A stretch of DNA of 64,000 bases from CAWBCR01 sp963787375 (GTDB taxonomy: Bacteria > Chloroflexota > Anaerolineae > Aggregatilineales > UBA3940), in contig CAWBCR010000031.1 of assembly GCA_963787375.1 (NCBI GenBank), positions 226,679-290,678 on the forward strand, written 5' to 3'. A program made the position numbers and the translations under genes. The notes under the pieces were generated by a model that ran no database searches, had not been told where the DNA came from, and was given only the letters and a program-made list of their open reading frames with translations. Shown piece by piece: positions 16,930 through 25,705 of this stretch. Numbering within the stretch: the stretch's first letter is position 1; every line of letters begins with the position of its first letter.

Positions 16930-17580
16930 CTAATCCTCGCCTATCTTATATCCCGATGCCACCCAGGCGTCGCGCATCACGGGGTTGCGGCGCAGGTAAG
17001 CATCCCTCACCTCTCTGGGCGTGTTGTTCAAGGCGCATGAGAAGTTCACACACTCCCGGCAGGTCTTGACCCGCAGGTTGTAGAAGAAGCTCACCGCGCA
17101 AACCGCCGCGATGCCGGCCAGCAGCCACTGCGCGCCGAGCAGCATAAAGGGGAAGGGAAACAGCACCAGCAGGCCCGCCCCGATCAGAAACTGGGCCTGT
17201 TCTCCGCGTGTCGCCGGCCCCGGTTCGAAGTCCCAGATTTTGAGGCAGCCCTGATTTGCCAGACAGACCAGCGTCGATCCGCTGCGGGCATAGTACGGGC
17301 AGTGGCGGCACAGGACATAGGTTTCCCACACGTTGAAGAACAGCGCCATGTAGGCCACCCACCCGACGATCCACCAGCCAAAGCCCGCGCGCACCATCCC
17401 GGCGACGCTGGCGACCACGAAAGGTATGAAAAGGGCAGCAAATGCTGCCAGGTCGGCCCAGCTATGGCGGCACACCAGCCGCCCCTTGATGTCACAGCCG
17501 GCGCAGGCCGACTCGTCGGCCCAGGTACACAGTCCGTAAGGGTTTACATCTGTCTTGTCGAGGGTTGGTAATGTGGTCAT
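16930..17580 (-). CDS. Cysteine-rich four-helix membrane protein
   Basis: About 216 residues. The N-terminus carries paired cysteines (GLCTWADESACAGCDIKG, then LVCRHSW). Two helical hairpins follow, with cytosolic or periplasmic cysteine pairs between and after them: YVLCRHCPYYARSG, LVCLANQGC and VKTCRECVNFSC. The spacing suggests metal or Fe-S ligation, or redox-active thiols in a membrane protein. I do not recognise a named family. ATG 17580 is used; AAGAAGG lies about 7 bases upstream, and an in-frame ATG at 17607 is possible. Confidence 0.75.
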   Translation of the reverse strand: MTTLPTLDKTDVNPYGLCTWADESACAGCDIKGRLVCRHSWADLAAFAALFIPFVVASVAGMVRAGFGWWIVGWVAYMALFFNVWETYVLCRHCPYYARSGSTLVCLANQGCLKIWDFEPGPATRGEQAQFLIGAGLLVLFPFPFMLLGAQWLLAGIAAVCAVSFFYNLRVKTCRECVNFSCALNNTPREVRDAYLRRNPVMRDAWVASGYKIGED

Positions 17581-17689
17581 CTCCCGGCCTTCTTTCAGCA
17601 GGTTCATACAGGCACAGGATAAGACTCTGACGCGGGGGCTGTCAAGGGTTGGCTCTCGAAAGGCAGGGGGCCTCCGTCCCTGTAACAGC

Positions 17690-19055
17690 CTAGACAGCCT
17701 CGCCCCGCACGGCATCCACGATTGCCCAGATCAACGTGGCGACTGACCCGAAAACGGTTAGCAGCGCCCAACTGTTTGCCAATAGACCGAAAAGACTGGA
17801 AACCGCGCCCAGCGCAGTGATACCCAGCAACGCAGCGCGCGCCCATCGCCGTTTTGCGGCGTGCGTGATGCCGACCACGATCAGCATGATCGCGCCCAGC
17901 AAAGCCACCATGGTGGCACCAGAACCGGTGAAGTACATGGCAAAAGCAGCAATCACCAGCACAGCAGCCCGCCACCAGCGCCGCACAAATGGCACCCCGG
18001 CAGGCGGCGGTGCCGCCGGGGCGCGGATCACTTGAGGCGGTGGCGCCACCGGGGCGGGCTCGGCGCGGGGTGTCTGAGTTTGCGCGGGCGCAGCGGCCTG
18101 ATCTGCATTGGGCACTCCCAGCGCCCGCCGCACCATCTCCCGGACACTGAGGCTGTCGTCGGTCTCAGCGAGGTGGGCCAGCGTCTCGCGGGCAAGCTGC
18201 GACATGCCGCTGTCGGTGGCTTTCAACAGACGCGCCAGCTCGTGCACTGCGCCCTCCCGCGCGCCGACCAGCGGGCTGTCGAGCAGCGCCTGAAGCTCGG
18301 CAGGCAGCGACACGACCGTCTCCTCCGCCCAGAACACGAAGTCACCGCCCTGGCTGCCCAGCAGATGTCCGAAGTGGGGCGTCTGGCGGCTGCGGGTGTG
18401 CAGCCCCACCTGCCGCTGGAGGTGCAGCCCCAGCTCGTTGCCGGTCAGCAGGCCGCCGCGCTGCGCGAGGCGCTCCAGCAGCAGGCCGGTGAAAACAGAG
18501 TGCCCGCCGGGCCCATAGCGGTCGGCAACCTGTTGATCGGCCTGCCCGGCAGCAATGGCCTGGACCGCGCGGCGGGTCATCAGGTCTTCAAGCAGCCGGT
18601 CTGCCTGCGCCGCCCGCGCGCGTGATGGCCAGCCCGCTGAAGCAGGCGTCGAGCACAAACAGGATGTGCTTGGCCGGGATGTACTTGCTCTGATCGACCA
18701 GGTGATCCATCTCGATGGCGGACGAATAGTGCTCCGGGTCGAACCCCACCGGCAGCAAAAGGCCGATCTCGCTGCCGTCCGCCGCCCGGCGCGTCACGCC
18801 GTGCCCGGCGAAGTAAACCAGCACCCGGTCATCCGGCCCGGTCTTCGCCAGATCATCGATCAGATAGCCCAGGATGGCATCACGGGTGGCGTCCGAATCA
18901 CACAGCAGCCTGACCTCAAAGCCGAGGCTGTCGGTCAGGTACTGCGCGGTCGCTTTGGCGTCATGCGAGGCGGTTTGCAGCGGTGGCAGCGCCGCATAGG
19001 CATCAATGCCCACAACCAGCGCGTGCGATCTCGCATAGTACGGCTGGTAAGCCAT
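17690..19055 (-). CDS. Caspase-like (C14) peptidase with C-terminal membrane anchor, one frameshift
   Basis: N-terminal caspase-like domain (residues 1-150): HALVVGIDAYAALPPL, the catalytic His in VLVYFAGHGV and the catalytic Cys in FVLDACFSG. The frame breaks near 18622 (one C missing in a CGCGCG run) and continues as RAAQADRLLEDLMTRRAVQA, including the usual GHSVFTGLLLE block. A HEAT-like helical segment, a Pro/Ala-rich linker and about three to four membrane helices follow. The family includes prokaryotic proteases tied to cell death or signalling. A promoter lies at 19091-19118. Known: the fold. Inferred: membrane attachment and regulation. Confidence 0.85.
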
Positions 19056-19090
19056 GATGGTCTCCGTCGGCTATGCAGACGAACAAGATC

Positions 19091-19118
19091 ATTATAGGCG
19101 ATAAAACATAAAGCCAAA
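19091..19118 (-). promoter_or_regulatory. Sigma-70-like promoter for the caspase gene
   Basis: TTTGGC (19113-19118), 16-base spacer and TATAAT (19091-19096) on the minus strand. It lies about 45 bases from the divergent GntR operator. Confidence 0.55.
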
Positions 19119-19159
19119 AGCCCGATCACGGCTGCGCGCCAGCAAAACGATCTTCCCCA

Positions 19160-19188
19160 TTGACAACTGGTCATACCAGTGCTAGACT
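19160..19188 (+). promoter_or_regulatory. Promoter of the GntR gene
   Basis: TTGACA (19160-19165), 17-base spacer, TAGACT (19183-19188). Operator 1 lies within the spacer. Confidence 0.7.
19166..19180. promoter_or_regulatory. GntR/FadR operator 1 (ACTGGT-CAT-ACCAGT)
   Basis: A perfect 6-3-6 inverted repeat matching the FadR-subfamily TGGTnnnACCA pattern, between the -35 and -10. Confidence 0.8.
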
Positions 19189-19200
19189 ATACTCAAGGCA

Positions 19201-19215
19201 ACTGGTAAGACCAGT
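19201..19215. promoter_or_regulatory. GntR/FadR operator 2 (ACTGGT-AAG-ACCAGT)
   Basis: A second perfect 6-3-6 inverted repeat, 35 bases from the first, after the predicted start site and just before the ribosome site. Confidence 0.8.
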
Positions 19216-19226
19216 GAAGGAGCATC

Positions 19227-19973
19227 ATGCCCACCAGAGCCGTCGAGAAAGCATCCAACCGCGCCGAGCGCCAGCTCGTCGAAGGCATGATCGCCGGCAC
19301 GTATCCCTCAGGCAGCGCGCTGCCCGGCGAGCGCGACCTGTGCAAGCAGTTGGGCGTCGCGCGGCCCGCCCTGCGTGAGGCGCTCCAGCGGCTGGCCCGC
19401 GACGGCTGGCTCGACATCCAGCAGGGCAAGCCCACGCAGGTCAACGGCTTCATGCGCGACGGCAACCTGAACGTGCTGATCAACCTGTTACAGGTGGATA
19501 TCACCCTGCTGCCCGACTTCGTGCCCAACCTGCTCGAAATCTGGAGCCTGCTCGCGCCGGGATACGCCGCCGAAGCCATCGCGCGGCAGCCGCAGGAAGT
19601 CGCCCGGCTGCTGTACGGCTTTCGCGGGCTGGCCGACCGGCCCAGCCCGTTCGCCCGCGCGCAGTGGCGGCTGCACCGCGCGCTGATCGACCTGTGCGGC
19701 AACCCGGTGTACGGGCTGATCCTGAACAGCTTCCACGATTTCTACACCCGGCTCGCCCGCCATTACCTCGACGAGCCGGAGATGCGCGACGAGGTGCGCG
19801 CCTTCTGGGACGCGCTGTACCACGCGGCGCTGGCCAGTCAGCCTGACCGGGGCGCGGACCTGATGCGCCGGCACATGCTGGCCATCCGGCAGCGCTGGCC
19901 GCAGCTCGACGTCGCGGCGTGGATTCACGACGAGGAACCTGAGGAGGAGGAGATTGAGATGGACGATGGGTAA
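19227..19973 (+). CDS. GntR-family regulator, FadR-like
   Basis: About 248 residues. N-terminal winged helix: SGSALPGERDLCKQLGVARP followed by ALREALQRLARDGWLDIQQG, the GntR DNA-binding signature. The helical C-terminal ligand domain has RAQWRLHRALIDLCGNPVY, the FadR/FCD-type region, and the protein ends in an acidic tail. FadR relatives sense acyl-CoA or organic acids. Two identical-type operators overlap its own promoter, so autorepression is likely; they also lie 50-100 bases from the divergent caspase promoter. GAAGGAG precedes ATG 19227. Confidence 0.9.
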   Translation: MPTRAVEKASNRAERQLVEGMIAGTYPSGSALPGERDLCKQLGVARPALREALQRLARDGWLDIQQGKPTQVNGFMRDGNLNVLINLLQVDITLLPDFVPNLLEIWSLLAPGYAAEAIARQPQEVARLLYGFRGLADRPSPFARAQWRLHRALIDLCGNPVYGLILNSFHDFYTRLARHYLDEPEMRDEVRAFWDALYHAALASQPDRGADLMRRHMLAIRQRWPQLDVAAWIHDEEPEEEEIEMDDG

Positions 19974-20089
19974 CGCTTCAGAGGGAACGGGCGATGCTCC
20001 GGCTGCCGCTGATAGTGCAAGTATCGGCGGCGACAGGCGGCACACACCGGAGCATCAGGACGCGCCGCCAGGGGTAGTGCACCCCCCAG

Positions 20090-20095
20090 TATAAC
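20090..20095 (+). promoter_or_regulatory. -10 box (TATAAC)
   Basis: TATAAC directly abuts an ATG at 20096, so that ATG would lie before the transcript start. This is the reason for choosing the ATG at 20120 for the membrane protein. Confidence 0.35.
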
Positions 20096-20119
20096 ATGAA
20101 AGGACCCCACTTGGAACGG

Positions 20120-20737
20120 ATGAGCAAAGCCCGCCGGGTCGCCGGCGAGGTGCTGTCACAGCTATTGAGCGTGCCGGTTCTGTCCGGCGTGCTGGTCACC
20201 TTCATCTTCTTCAAACTCCCCGCGAACATCCCCGACCGGCTGGGCGGGTTCGGCTGGACGCTGCTGTTCCTGAGCCTGATCCCGCTGTGCAGCCTGTTCT
20301 TCTACATCCCCGGCAAAATCCGCGAGAAGGCGCGCATCATCAAGCGCCAGCGCATTGCCAGCTTTGTGTTCATGATCGTCAGCTACCCGATCGGCTTCGT
20401 GGTGCTGCGCCTGACGCACGCGCCGAAGGTCTACGAGGCCATCGCCGTGACGTACACGCTGGTCACGCTGGGGCTGATCCTGCTGAATTACGTGATCCGC
20501 TACAAGGCCAGCGGGCACGCGGCAGGGGTCGCCGGGCCGGTGGCGGCGATGATCTACCTGTACGGGCTGATCGCCGTGCCGCTGCTGGCGCTCATCCCGC
20601 TGACAAGCTGGGCGCGCGTCAGCGCGAAGGGTCACAACGTGTGGCAGACGGTCGCCGGGGCGCTGCTCTCGCTGAGCATTACCGCGCTGGTGCTGTGGGC
20701 CTACGGCTTCCTGCCGATGCACGGACTGGTGCGGTAG
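20120..20737 (+). CDS. PAP2-like multi-pass membrane protein
   Basis: About 205 residues, roughly five or six helices. YKASGHAAGVAGPVAA resembles the PSGH core of PAP2-type phosphatases, and RVSAKGHNVWQTVAGA could be the later His motif; the RxxxxR half is less clear. PAP2 proteins dephosphorylate lipid phosphates or pyrophosphates. ATG 20120 was chosen because the -10 box abuts ATG 20096. It is followed 51 bases later by the radical SAM gene, possibly in one operon. Confidence 0.6.
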   Translation: MSKARRVAGEVLSQLLSVPVLSGVLVTFIFFKLPANIPDRLGGFGWTLLFLSLIPLCSLFFYIPGKIREKARIIKRQRIASFVFMIVSYPIGFVVLRLTHAPKVYEAIAVTYTLVTLGLILLNYVIRYKASGHAAGVAGPVAAMIYLYGLIAVPLLALIPLTSWARVSAKGHNVWQTVAGALLSLSITALVLWAYGFLPMHGLVR

Positions 20738-20788
20738 GGCGCTGCACAGGACACGAATATCCTCCCACGCAGTAAAGGGTAAAAGAGT

Positions 20789-22381
20789 ATGCGTATCAGA
20801 CTGATAGAGCCAAAATCAACGAGCAACAACGTGTACGATCACAGCCTGCTGCCGCGACTGGGCCTCCCGCTGCTGGCGGCGGTGCTGGGCCAGCGCGGGC
20901 ACGACGTGGTGATCTACGTCGAGTCGCTGGCCCCGGTCAACTGGGACGACCTGCTGTCCGCCGACCTGGTCGGCTTCTCGTCGACGACCGCCACCACGCC
21001 CCCCGCCTACGCCATGGCCGACCGGCTGCGCGCAGCGGGCAAGCCGGTGGTTTTCGGCGGGGCGCACGCCACCTTCCTGCCCGACGAGGCGCTGCTGCAC
21101 GCCGACTACGTGGTGCGCGGCGAGGGCCACGTCACGCTGGTCAGGCTGGCCGAGGCGCTCGAATCCGACGGCGACGTGTCGGGCATCGACGGGCTGTCGT
21201 ATCACGGGCCCGATGGGCCGGTCCATAACCCCGACCGCCCCAACTGCGACAACGCGACCTTCGCCGCGCTGCCTGCGCCCGACCTGACGAAGATCGTCGG
21301 GCACGAGCGGATGATCACCTACCCAATGATGACGCAGTGGGGCTGCCCCTATAACTGCAACTTCTGCTCGGTGATCAAGATGTTCGGGCGGAAGGTGCGC
21401 GCCCGGAACATCGCAGACGTGCTGGACGAGCTGGCCGCGCTGCCGGCGGGGCATGACGTGTTCTTCTACGACGACAACCTGGTGGTCGACAAGCGGCGCA
21501 CCAAGGCGCTGCTGCGCGGGATGCTGGAGCGCGGCATCACCGTGACGTGGTCGGCGCAGATGCGCGCCGAGGCGATCTACAAGGACAAGAAGACCGGCGA
21601 GTGGGACACCGAGCTGCTGGAGCTGATGCGCGAGACGCGCTGCGCCTGGGTGTACATCGGCTTCGAGTTGGTCAACCCGGAGGCGCTCAAGGAGTTCAAC
21701 AAGCAGCAGACCGTCGAGCAGATCGACGACAGTATCCGCGCCTTCCACGACTACGGCATCCGCGTGCACGGCATGTTCGTGTGCGGCTGCGACGCCGACA
21801 CGCCGCAGACGGTGCAGGCGACGGTCGACTTTGCCATCCGGCGCGACATCGACACAGTGCAGTTCCTGACGATCACGCCGCTGCCCGGCACCGAGTTTTC
21901 GGCGCAGATGCAGGCCGAGGGCCGCATCCTGACTGAGGACTGGTCGCTATACGACGGGCACCACGCGCTGATCCAGCCCAAGCACATGACGCCCTACGCG
22001 CTGCAGATGGCGACCTTCCGGGGGATGCTGCGCTTCTACGCGCCGCGCCGGGCATGGGGGCTGCTGCTGCGCAACGTCATGCGCGAGATGCCGTTCCTGC
22101 TGCGGCTGTTCGTGCGCGAGCGCAAGCTGCGCATCGCGCTGCCGCGCGTGGTGGCGATGGCCCTCAATTCGAAGAAGCGGCTGGCGATCCTCGACACGCT
22201 CCAGCAGGCGCTCGACCTGCCCGCGTGGCTGCGGCTGCGGGCGGTGTTCCTGGTGCCGATCTTCCGCAGCTACGCCTATCGCCACACGCGGCAGGGGCTG
22301 CGCCAGCCGCAAAACCGCGACTACGTCGCGTGGCTGCGCGCGCTGACCGGCGGGCGGCAGTCGGCGCACAAGGCAGTATAA
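20789..22381 (+). CDS. B12-binding-type radical SAM enzyme
   Basis: About 530 residues. N-terminal cobalamin-binding-type Rossmann domain (LGLPLLAAVLGQRGHDV, VGFSSTTATT, VVFGGAHATFLPDEAL), without the base-off DxHxxG motif. The radical SAM core has WGCPYNCNFCSVI (CxxxCxxC), plus the GxIxGxPx-like GMFVCGCDADT. The class B family performs methylations and ring contractions in lipid, pigment and natural-product synthesis. The C-terminal 130 residues are helical and Arg-rich. Substrate unknown. A hairpin follows the gene. Confidence 0.9.
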   Translation: MRIRLIEPKSTSNNVYDHSLLPRLGLPLLAAVLGQRGHDVVIYVESLAPVNWDDLLSADLVGFSSTTATTPPAYAMADRLRAAGKPVVFGGAHATFLPDEALLHADYVVRGEGHVTLVRLAEALESDGDVSGIDGLSYHGPDGPVHNPDRPNCDNATFAALPAPDLTKIVGHERMITYPMMTQWGCPYNCNFCSVIKMFGRKVRARNIADVLDELAALPAGHDVFFYDDNLVVDKRRTKALLRGMLERGITVTWSAQMRAEAIYKDKKTGEWDTELLELMRETRCAWVYIGFELVNPEALKEFNKQQTVEQIDDSIRAFHDYGIRVHGMFVCGCDADTPQTVQATVDFAIRRDIDTVQFLTITPLPGTEFSAQMQAEGRILTEDWSLYDGHHALIQPKHMTPYALQMATFRGMLRFYAPRRAWGLLLRNVMREMPFLLRLFVRERKLRIALPRVVAMALNSKKRLAILDTLQQALDLPAWLRLRAVFLVPIFRSYAYRHTRQGLRQPQNRDYVAWLRALTGGRQSAHKAV

Positions 22382-22409
22382 GCCACTATCCTCGGCTGGA
22401 AATCACAGT

Positions 22410-22431
22410 GGCGACGCATTGCTGCGTCGCC
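22410..22431. terminator. Hairpin terminator
   Basis: GGCGACGCA-TTGC-TGCGTCGCC, 9-base stem between convergent genes, followed by CCTGTTCATTT. Confidence 0.6.
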
Positions 22432-22460
22432 CCTGTTCATTTCTGCGATCCGCCGCGTGG

Positions 22461-22833
22461 CTACGGCACGTCGGTCAGGTCGTCGTCCTGCTGGTTCTGG
22501 TTGAAGAACTGGTCGATCTTGGTGGCGATGGCGTCGCCGGTCGCGTCGGGCTGAGCGGCCTGCACGGTCGCGCTGGGCGGCACGGCGCTCGGCTGGACCT
22601 GCGGTGCAGGTGAGGCGGTCGGCGGCTGGGCCGGTGCGGGCGCGGCGGTGGCCTGCGGCGCGGGCGTGGGCGCTGCCGTCGCGGGCCGGATCAGCGTGGC
22701 GGGGGCCGCCACCGGCGGCTGCGTGGGCTGGGCGTTACGCCCGCCCCGCGCGCTGGCGACGGTCGCCAGGGCCAGCGCCGCCAGCCCCCGCGACCATCGC
22801 CAGCCGCGCGCTCATGCGGCGATGCGCTGTCAC
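22461..22833 (-). CDS. Secreted Pro/Ala-rich small protein, one frameshift
   Basis: The start is GTG 22833, which overlaps the TAG of the preceding gene (TAGTG) and has GGAGG 6 bases upstream. The signal peptide reads MSARLAMVAG then LAALALATVASA if one G is removed from the run of five near 22796. The mature part is Pro/Ala/Thr low complexity with a short helical tail (IATKIDQFFNQNQQDDD). Translational coupling puts it with the helical secreted protein at 22833-23406. Function unknown. Confidence 0.65.
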
Positions 22834-23406
22834 TACGCGCCTCCGCCGGGCTGCGGCTGCGGGCGGTTGGCCTGACGCCACTCGAAGACGGCCTGGCGCA
22901 GATCGAGCGACGCGCCGGCCAGCGAGAAGTGCGCGCTGCGCAGCGAGGTCGCCGCCTGGTGCAGCGTGTCGCGGGCCTGTGCCCGGTCGGTCACGTTGCC
23001 CTGGTCGTCGAACCCGGCGTGGGTCGCCATGATCGACGCGGCCTGGTCGTGCGCGGTCTGCGCGTCGGCGATCTGGCTCTGAAACGAGGCCAGCGCCGTC
23101 TCCAGGCTCGACGTGTCCTTGCCCTGCGCCTTCAGGTTGTCGATCCAGCCCTGCACGTCGGTCGTGATCTGGCCGGCGAAGGTCAGGCGGTTGGCCTGGT
23201 TGGCCAGCGCAAGCTGCGCGCGCTGGTAGCACAGGTGCATCAGCGGCGCGTCGGGGGTGGGGTCGGCCTGCACGAGAGCCGTCCCGCCGCCTGCGGCCAA
23301 CGCCGTCGTCGCGCCGCCCAGCAGCACGGTGACCGCCAGCCCAACGGCGGCCAGCCCGCCGATAGCCATGCGCTTAACGCTCAGGTTCCATTTCAGCTCG
23401 CTTCAT
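22833..23406 (-). CDS. Secreted helical protein, one frameshift at the 5' end
   Basis: About 190 residues. ATG 23406 follows GGGAGG at good spacing, but its frame stops after 10 codons. Adding one base after the second codon gives ELKWNLSVKRMAIGGLAAVG, a classical signal peptide joined to the long frame. The mature protein is rich in Ala/Gln helices (LCYQRAQLALANQANRL, LETALASFQSQIADAQTAHD) with a C-terminal PQPQPGGGA. It resembles secreted coiled or helical-bundle proteins of unknown role. It is coupled to the next gene. Confidence 0.7.
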
Positions 23407-23577
23407 GTTGATACCTCCCATCTGTTGATGACCTGTTCGATACGCTACAATGACAAAGATAAGGCTGGCTCATTGCACGCGTATTGTCGATGGGTAAAAA
23501 GTGTGTAAACTGCAACCGTCAGGCGAAACGCGCATCTAAATACGAGCGCGCAATCGAACAGGAGAACGCCACCCGCC

Positions 23578-23820
23578 ATGCCATCAGCCGCCGGAAACCA
23601 GCCCTACAAGCTCGTCATCGACGACGCGGTGTGCCGCCACTGCCGCCGCTGCCTGGGCAGCGAGGTGTGCCGGGGTAGCGCCTTCGTCAGCTTCGACCCC
23701 ACCGACAGCCCCTTCATCGACATGAGCCGCTGCTGGGGATGCCTCAAATGCCTGGTCACCTGTCCGTTTGGGGCCATCGTCAAGATGGACTACGGGCAGG
23801 AGGCGCTCGCCTCGGACTGA
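23578..23820 (+). CDS. Small 2[4Fe-4S]-like ferredoxin
   Basis: 80 residues. Cysteines occur as CRHCRRCLGSEVC and CWGCLKCLVTCP, the second a normal CxxCxxCxxxCP ferredoxin motif, the first with a changed spacing that may bind a second cluster. Probably a soluble electron carrier or a subunit recruited to a larger oxidoreductase. AGGAG lies about 14 bases before ATG 23578. A terminator follows. Confidence 0.82.
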   Translation: MPSAAGNQPYKLVIDDAVCRHCRRCLGSEVCRGSAFVSFDPTDSPFIDMSRCWGCLKCLVTCPFGAIVKMDYGQEALASD

Positions 23821-23842
23821 GCGCACGTCCCGCCGGAATGTC

Positions 23843-23872
23843 ACGGGCGCAGGCTGCTGCGCCCGTTTGCGT
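23843..23872 (+). terminator. Hairpin terminator after the ferredoxin
   Basis: ACGGGCGCAG-GCTG-CTGCGCCCGT with a following TTGCGTT. Confidence 0.65.
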
Positions 23873-23952
23873 TAGCTGCCCCGATTTCGAGTTTTGCCCG
23901 CGCTATGCTACACTCACGCCATCATCCGACGGCAGCAAGGATCAGACACGGC

Positions 23953-24339
23953 ATGGGCAAGAAAGTGCTGATCGCCGAAGATCAGAGCGACAGCCGGCAG
24001 CTTCTCGAAGACATCCTGCAGCGATTCCACCCTTACGGCGTGCGCGTCTTCACCGCGCAGGACGGCGTCGAGGCGTACGAGATCGCCGCGCGCGAGATGC
24101 CCGACCTGATCCTGCTGGACGTGATGATGCCGGGCATGACCGGCTACGAAATCTGCCAGAAGGTCAAGAACGACCCCGAAACGGCCCACACCTACGTGAT
24201 CATGGTATCGGCCAAGACGCAGCCGGAGGACCGCATGCAGGCCGCGCTGGCCGGGGCCGACGAGTATGTCACCAAGCCGTTCGACATCCACCACATCGTG
24301 GAGCGCGTGGGCGTGGCGCTGAACGTCAAGCCGTTGTAG
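23953..24339 (+). CDS. Single-domain response regulator (CheY-like)
   Basis: About 128 residues, receiver domain only. KKVLIAEDQSDS gives the acidic pair, LILLDVMMPGMTGYE the phosphorylated Asp (about 54), MVSAKTQ the Thr/Ser switch region and VTKPFDIHH the Lys. No output domain. AAGGA precedes ATG 23953. The HK/OmpR pair lies just downstream on the other strand, but the partner kinase is unproven. Confidence 0.92.
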   Translation: MGKKVLIAEDQSDSRQLLEDILQRFHPYGVRVFTAQDGVEAYEIAAREMPDLILLDVMMPGMTGYEICQKVKNDPETAHTYVIMVSAKTQPEDRMQAALAGADEYVTKPFDIHHIVERVGVALNVKPL

Positions 24340-24344
24340 GGCTA

Positions 24345-24455
24345 CCTCACCCCCGCTTCGACGCTCTGGCGACCGTCTCCGCCGCCCCCTCTCCACCAGG
24401 TGAAGAGGGGGAAGAAGAACTGCCTTACAGGCAGTTCGCAGGGGGTGAGGTCACA
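24345..24455. repeat. Dispersed CCCTCACCCC/GGGGTGAGG repeat
   Basis: CTCACCCCCGC ... CCCCTCTCC ... GAGAGGGG-like ... GCAGGGGGTGAGG, a long imperfect inverted repeat between convergent genes. Confidence 0.55.
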
Positions 24456-24465
24456 GCCGCAGCAA

Positions 24466-24498
24466 ACAAAAAGGCCCCTGAGAGATACTCAGGGGCCT
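24466..24498 (-). terminator. Terminator of the kinase operon
   Basis: AGGCCCCTGAG-AGATA-CTCAGGGGCCT. On the minus strand the stem is followed by TTTTTGTTTG. Confidence 0.85.
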
Positions 24499-24518
24499 CG
24501 CCATTCCACGTATTGCGA

Positions 24519-25700
24519 TCAGCCCTGCTCCAGCGACAGCGTGAAGCACAGCCGCGCGCCGGGCAGCGTCGGCGCGGGCTCGGCCCAGATGCGCCCGCCG
24601 TGCGCCTCGACGATGTGCTTGGCGATGGCCAGTCCCAGCCCGGTTCCGCCGCCGCGCCGCGCGCGGTCGCCGCGATAGAAGCGCTCGAACACCCGCTCGC
24701 GCTCCTCGGCCATGATACCTAGCCCGTTGTCGGTCACGCAGATCTGCGCCCGGTCGCCCTGCACCTCCGCGCTGACGTCGATCAGGCCGTCCTTGTGCGT
24801 GAACTTGATGGCGTTGTGCAGCAGGTTGCCCAGCACGCGCTGAAGCTGCTGCGCGTCGGCCAGCACGGTCAGGTCGTCGGGGATGTGCGTGGTGACGGTC
24901 AGGTTCTTGCGCTCGGCCTGCTCCGAGAAGCGCTCCAGCACCTCCGCACACAGCCCGTTGAGCGCCACCGGCGTGAAGATGAACTCGGCCCGCCCCAACT
25001 CGATCATCGACAGGTCGAGCAGCTCCTGCGCCATCTGCTGCAGGATGTCGGTTTCGGCGGAAATCTTGTTGAGCTGCTTGGTGTGCGCCTTGCTCAGCTT
25101 TTTCGCGTCGCGCAGCAGCGTGTCGACCAGCAGCCGGATCGAGGTGATGGGCGTGCGCAGCTCGTGGCTGATGTTGGCGACCATGTCGCGCCGGGCGCGG
25201 CCCAGCCGCTGCAGCTCGCTGACGTCTTCCAGCGCCAGCGCGACGAACGTCTCAGGCTCTACCTGGAGGCGCTGCGTGCGCACCCGGTAGGTGCAGCCCT
25301 GGATCGTCAACTGCAAGCCCACGTCCTCGCCCTCGCGCAGCGCCGTCGAGACGGCGTCGTCAAGCTCGTGGTCGCGTGTCACGGCGATCAGCGTCGCCGG
25401 CGAGCCGGGCTCAACCTGCGGCTCAGGCCCGAACAGCCGGCGGGCGGCGTCGTTCATGTGGATCACCTTGCGCTTGCCGTCGACCAGGATCAGCGCGTTG
25501 TAGGCAACCTCGCTCAGCGCTTCGAGCGCCTGCTCGCGCCCCGCCAGCGCCTGCCGATTGGCCAGCTCGTCGCTCTGCTCCGACATGCGCGCGTGCGCCG
25601 CATCCAGCTCGACGCGCAGCCGCCGCGCGACCACCGCCAGCACGATCAGCCCCACGCCCAGCCCTACCACAAACGCCAGTACCATCGTCCCGAAAGTCAT
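24519..25700 (-). CDS. PhoR-like sensor histidine kinase
   Basis: About 393 residues. One N-terminal membrane helix, a coiled region (RVELDAAHARMSEQSDELAN), a PAS-like domain (SEVAYNALILVDGKRKVIHM), then HisKA with the phospho-acceptor in VANISHELRTPITSIR and HATPase with LLHNAIKFTHKDG (N box), VTDNGLGI (G1), VFERFYRGD (F box) and GTGLGLAIAKHIVE (G2). The layout matches PhoR. It is downstream of the regulator gene with a 5-base gap, so an operon. Ligand unknown. Confidence 0.93.
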   Translation of the reverse strand: MTFGTMVLAFVVGLGVGLIVLAVVARRLRVELDAAHARMSEQSDELANRQALAGREQALEALSEVAYNALILVDGKRKVIHMNDAARRLFGPEPQVEPGSPATLIAVTRDHELDDAVSTALREGEDVGLQLTIQGCTYRVRTQRLQVEPETFVALALEDVSELQRLGRARRDMVANISHELRTPITSIRLLVDTLLRDAKKLSKAHTKQLNKISAETDILQQMAQELLDLSMIELGRAEFIFTPVALNGLCAEVLERFSEQAERKNLTVTTHIPDDLTVLADAQQLQRVLGNLLHNAIKFTHKDGLIDVSAEVQGDRAQICVTDNGLGIMAEERERVFERFYRGDRARRGGGTGLGLAIAKHIVEAHGGRIWAEPAPTLPGARLCFTLSLEQG

Positions 25701-25705
25701 AGGCT

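Noticed and set aside
23484..23678. Short frame starting MGKKCVNCNRQAKR before the ferredoxin
   Set aside because: A CxxC pair alone is weak; the frame runs into the ferredoxin in another phase and lacks a ribosome site.
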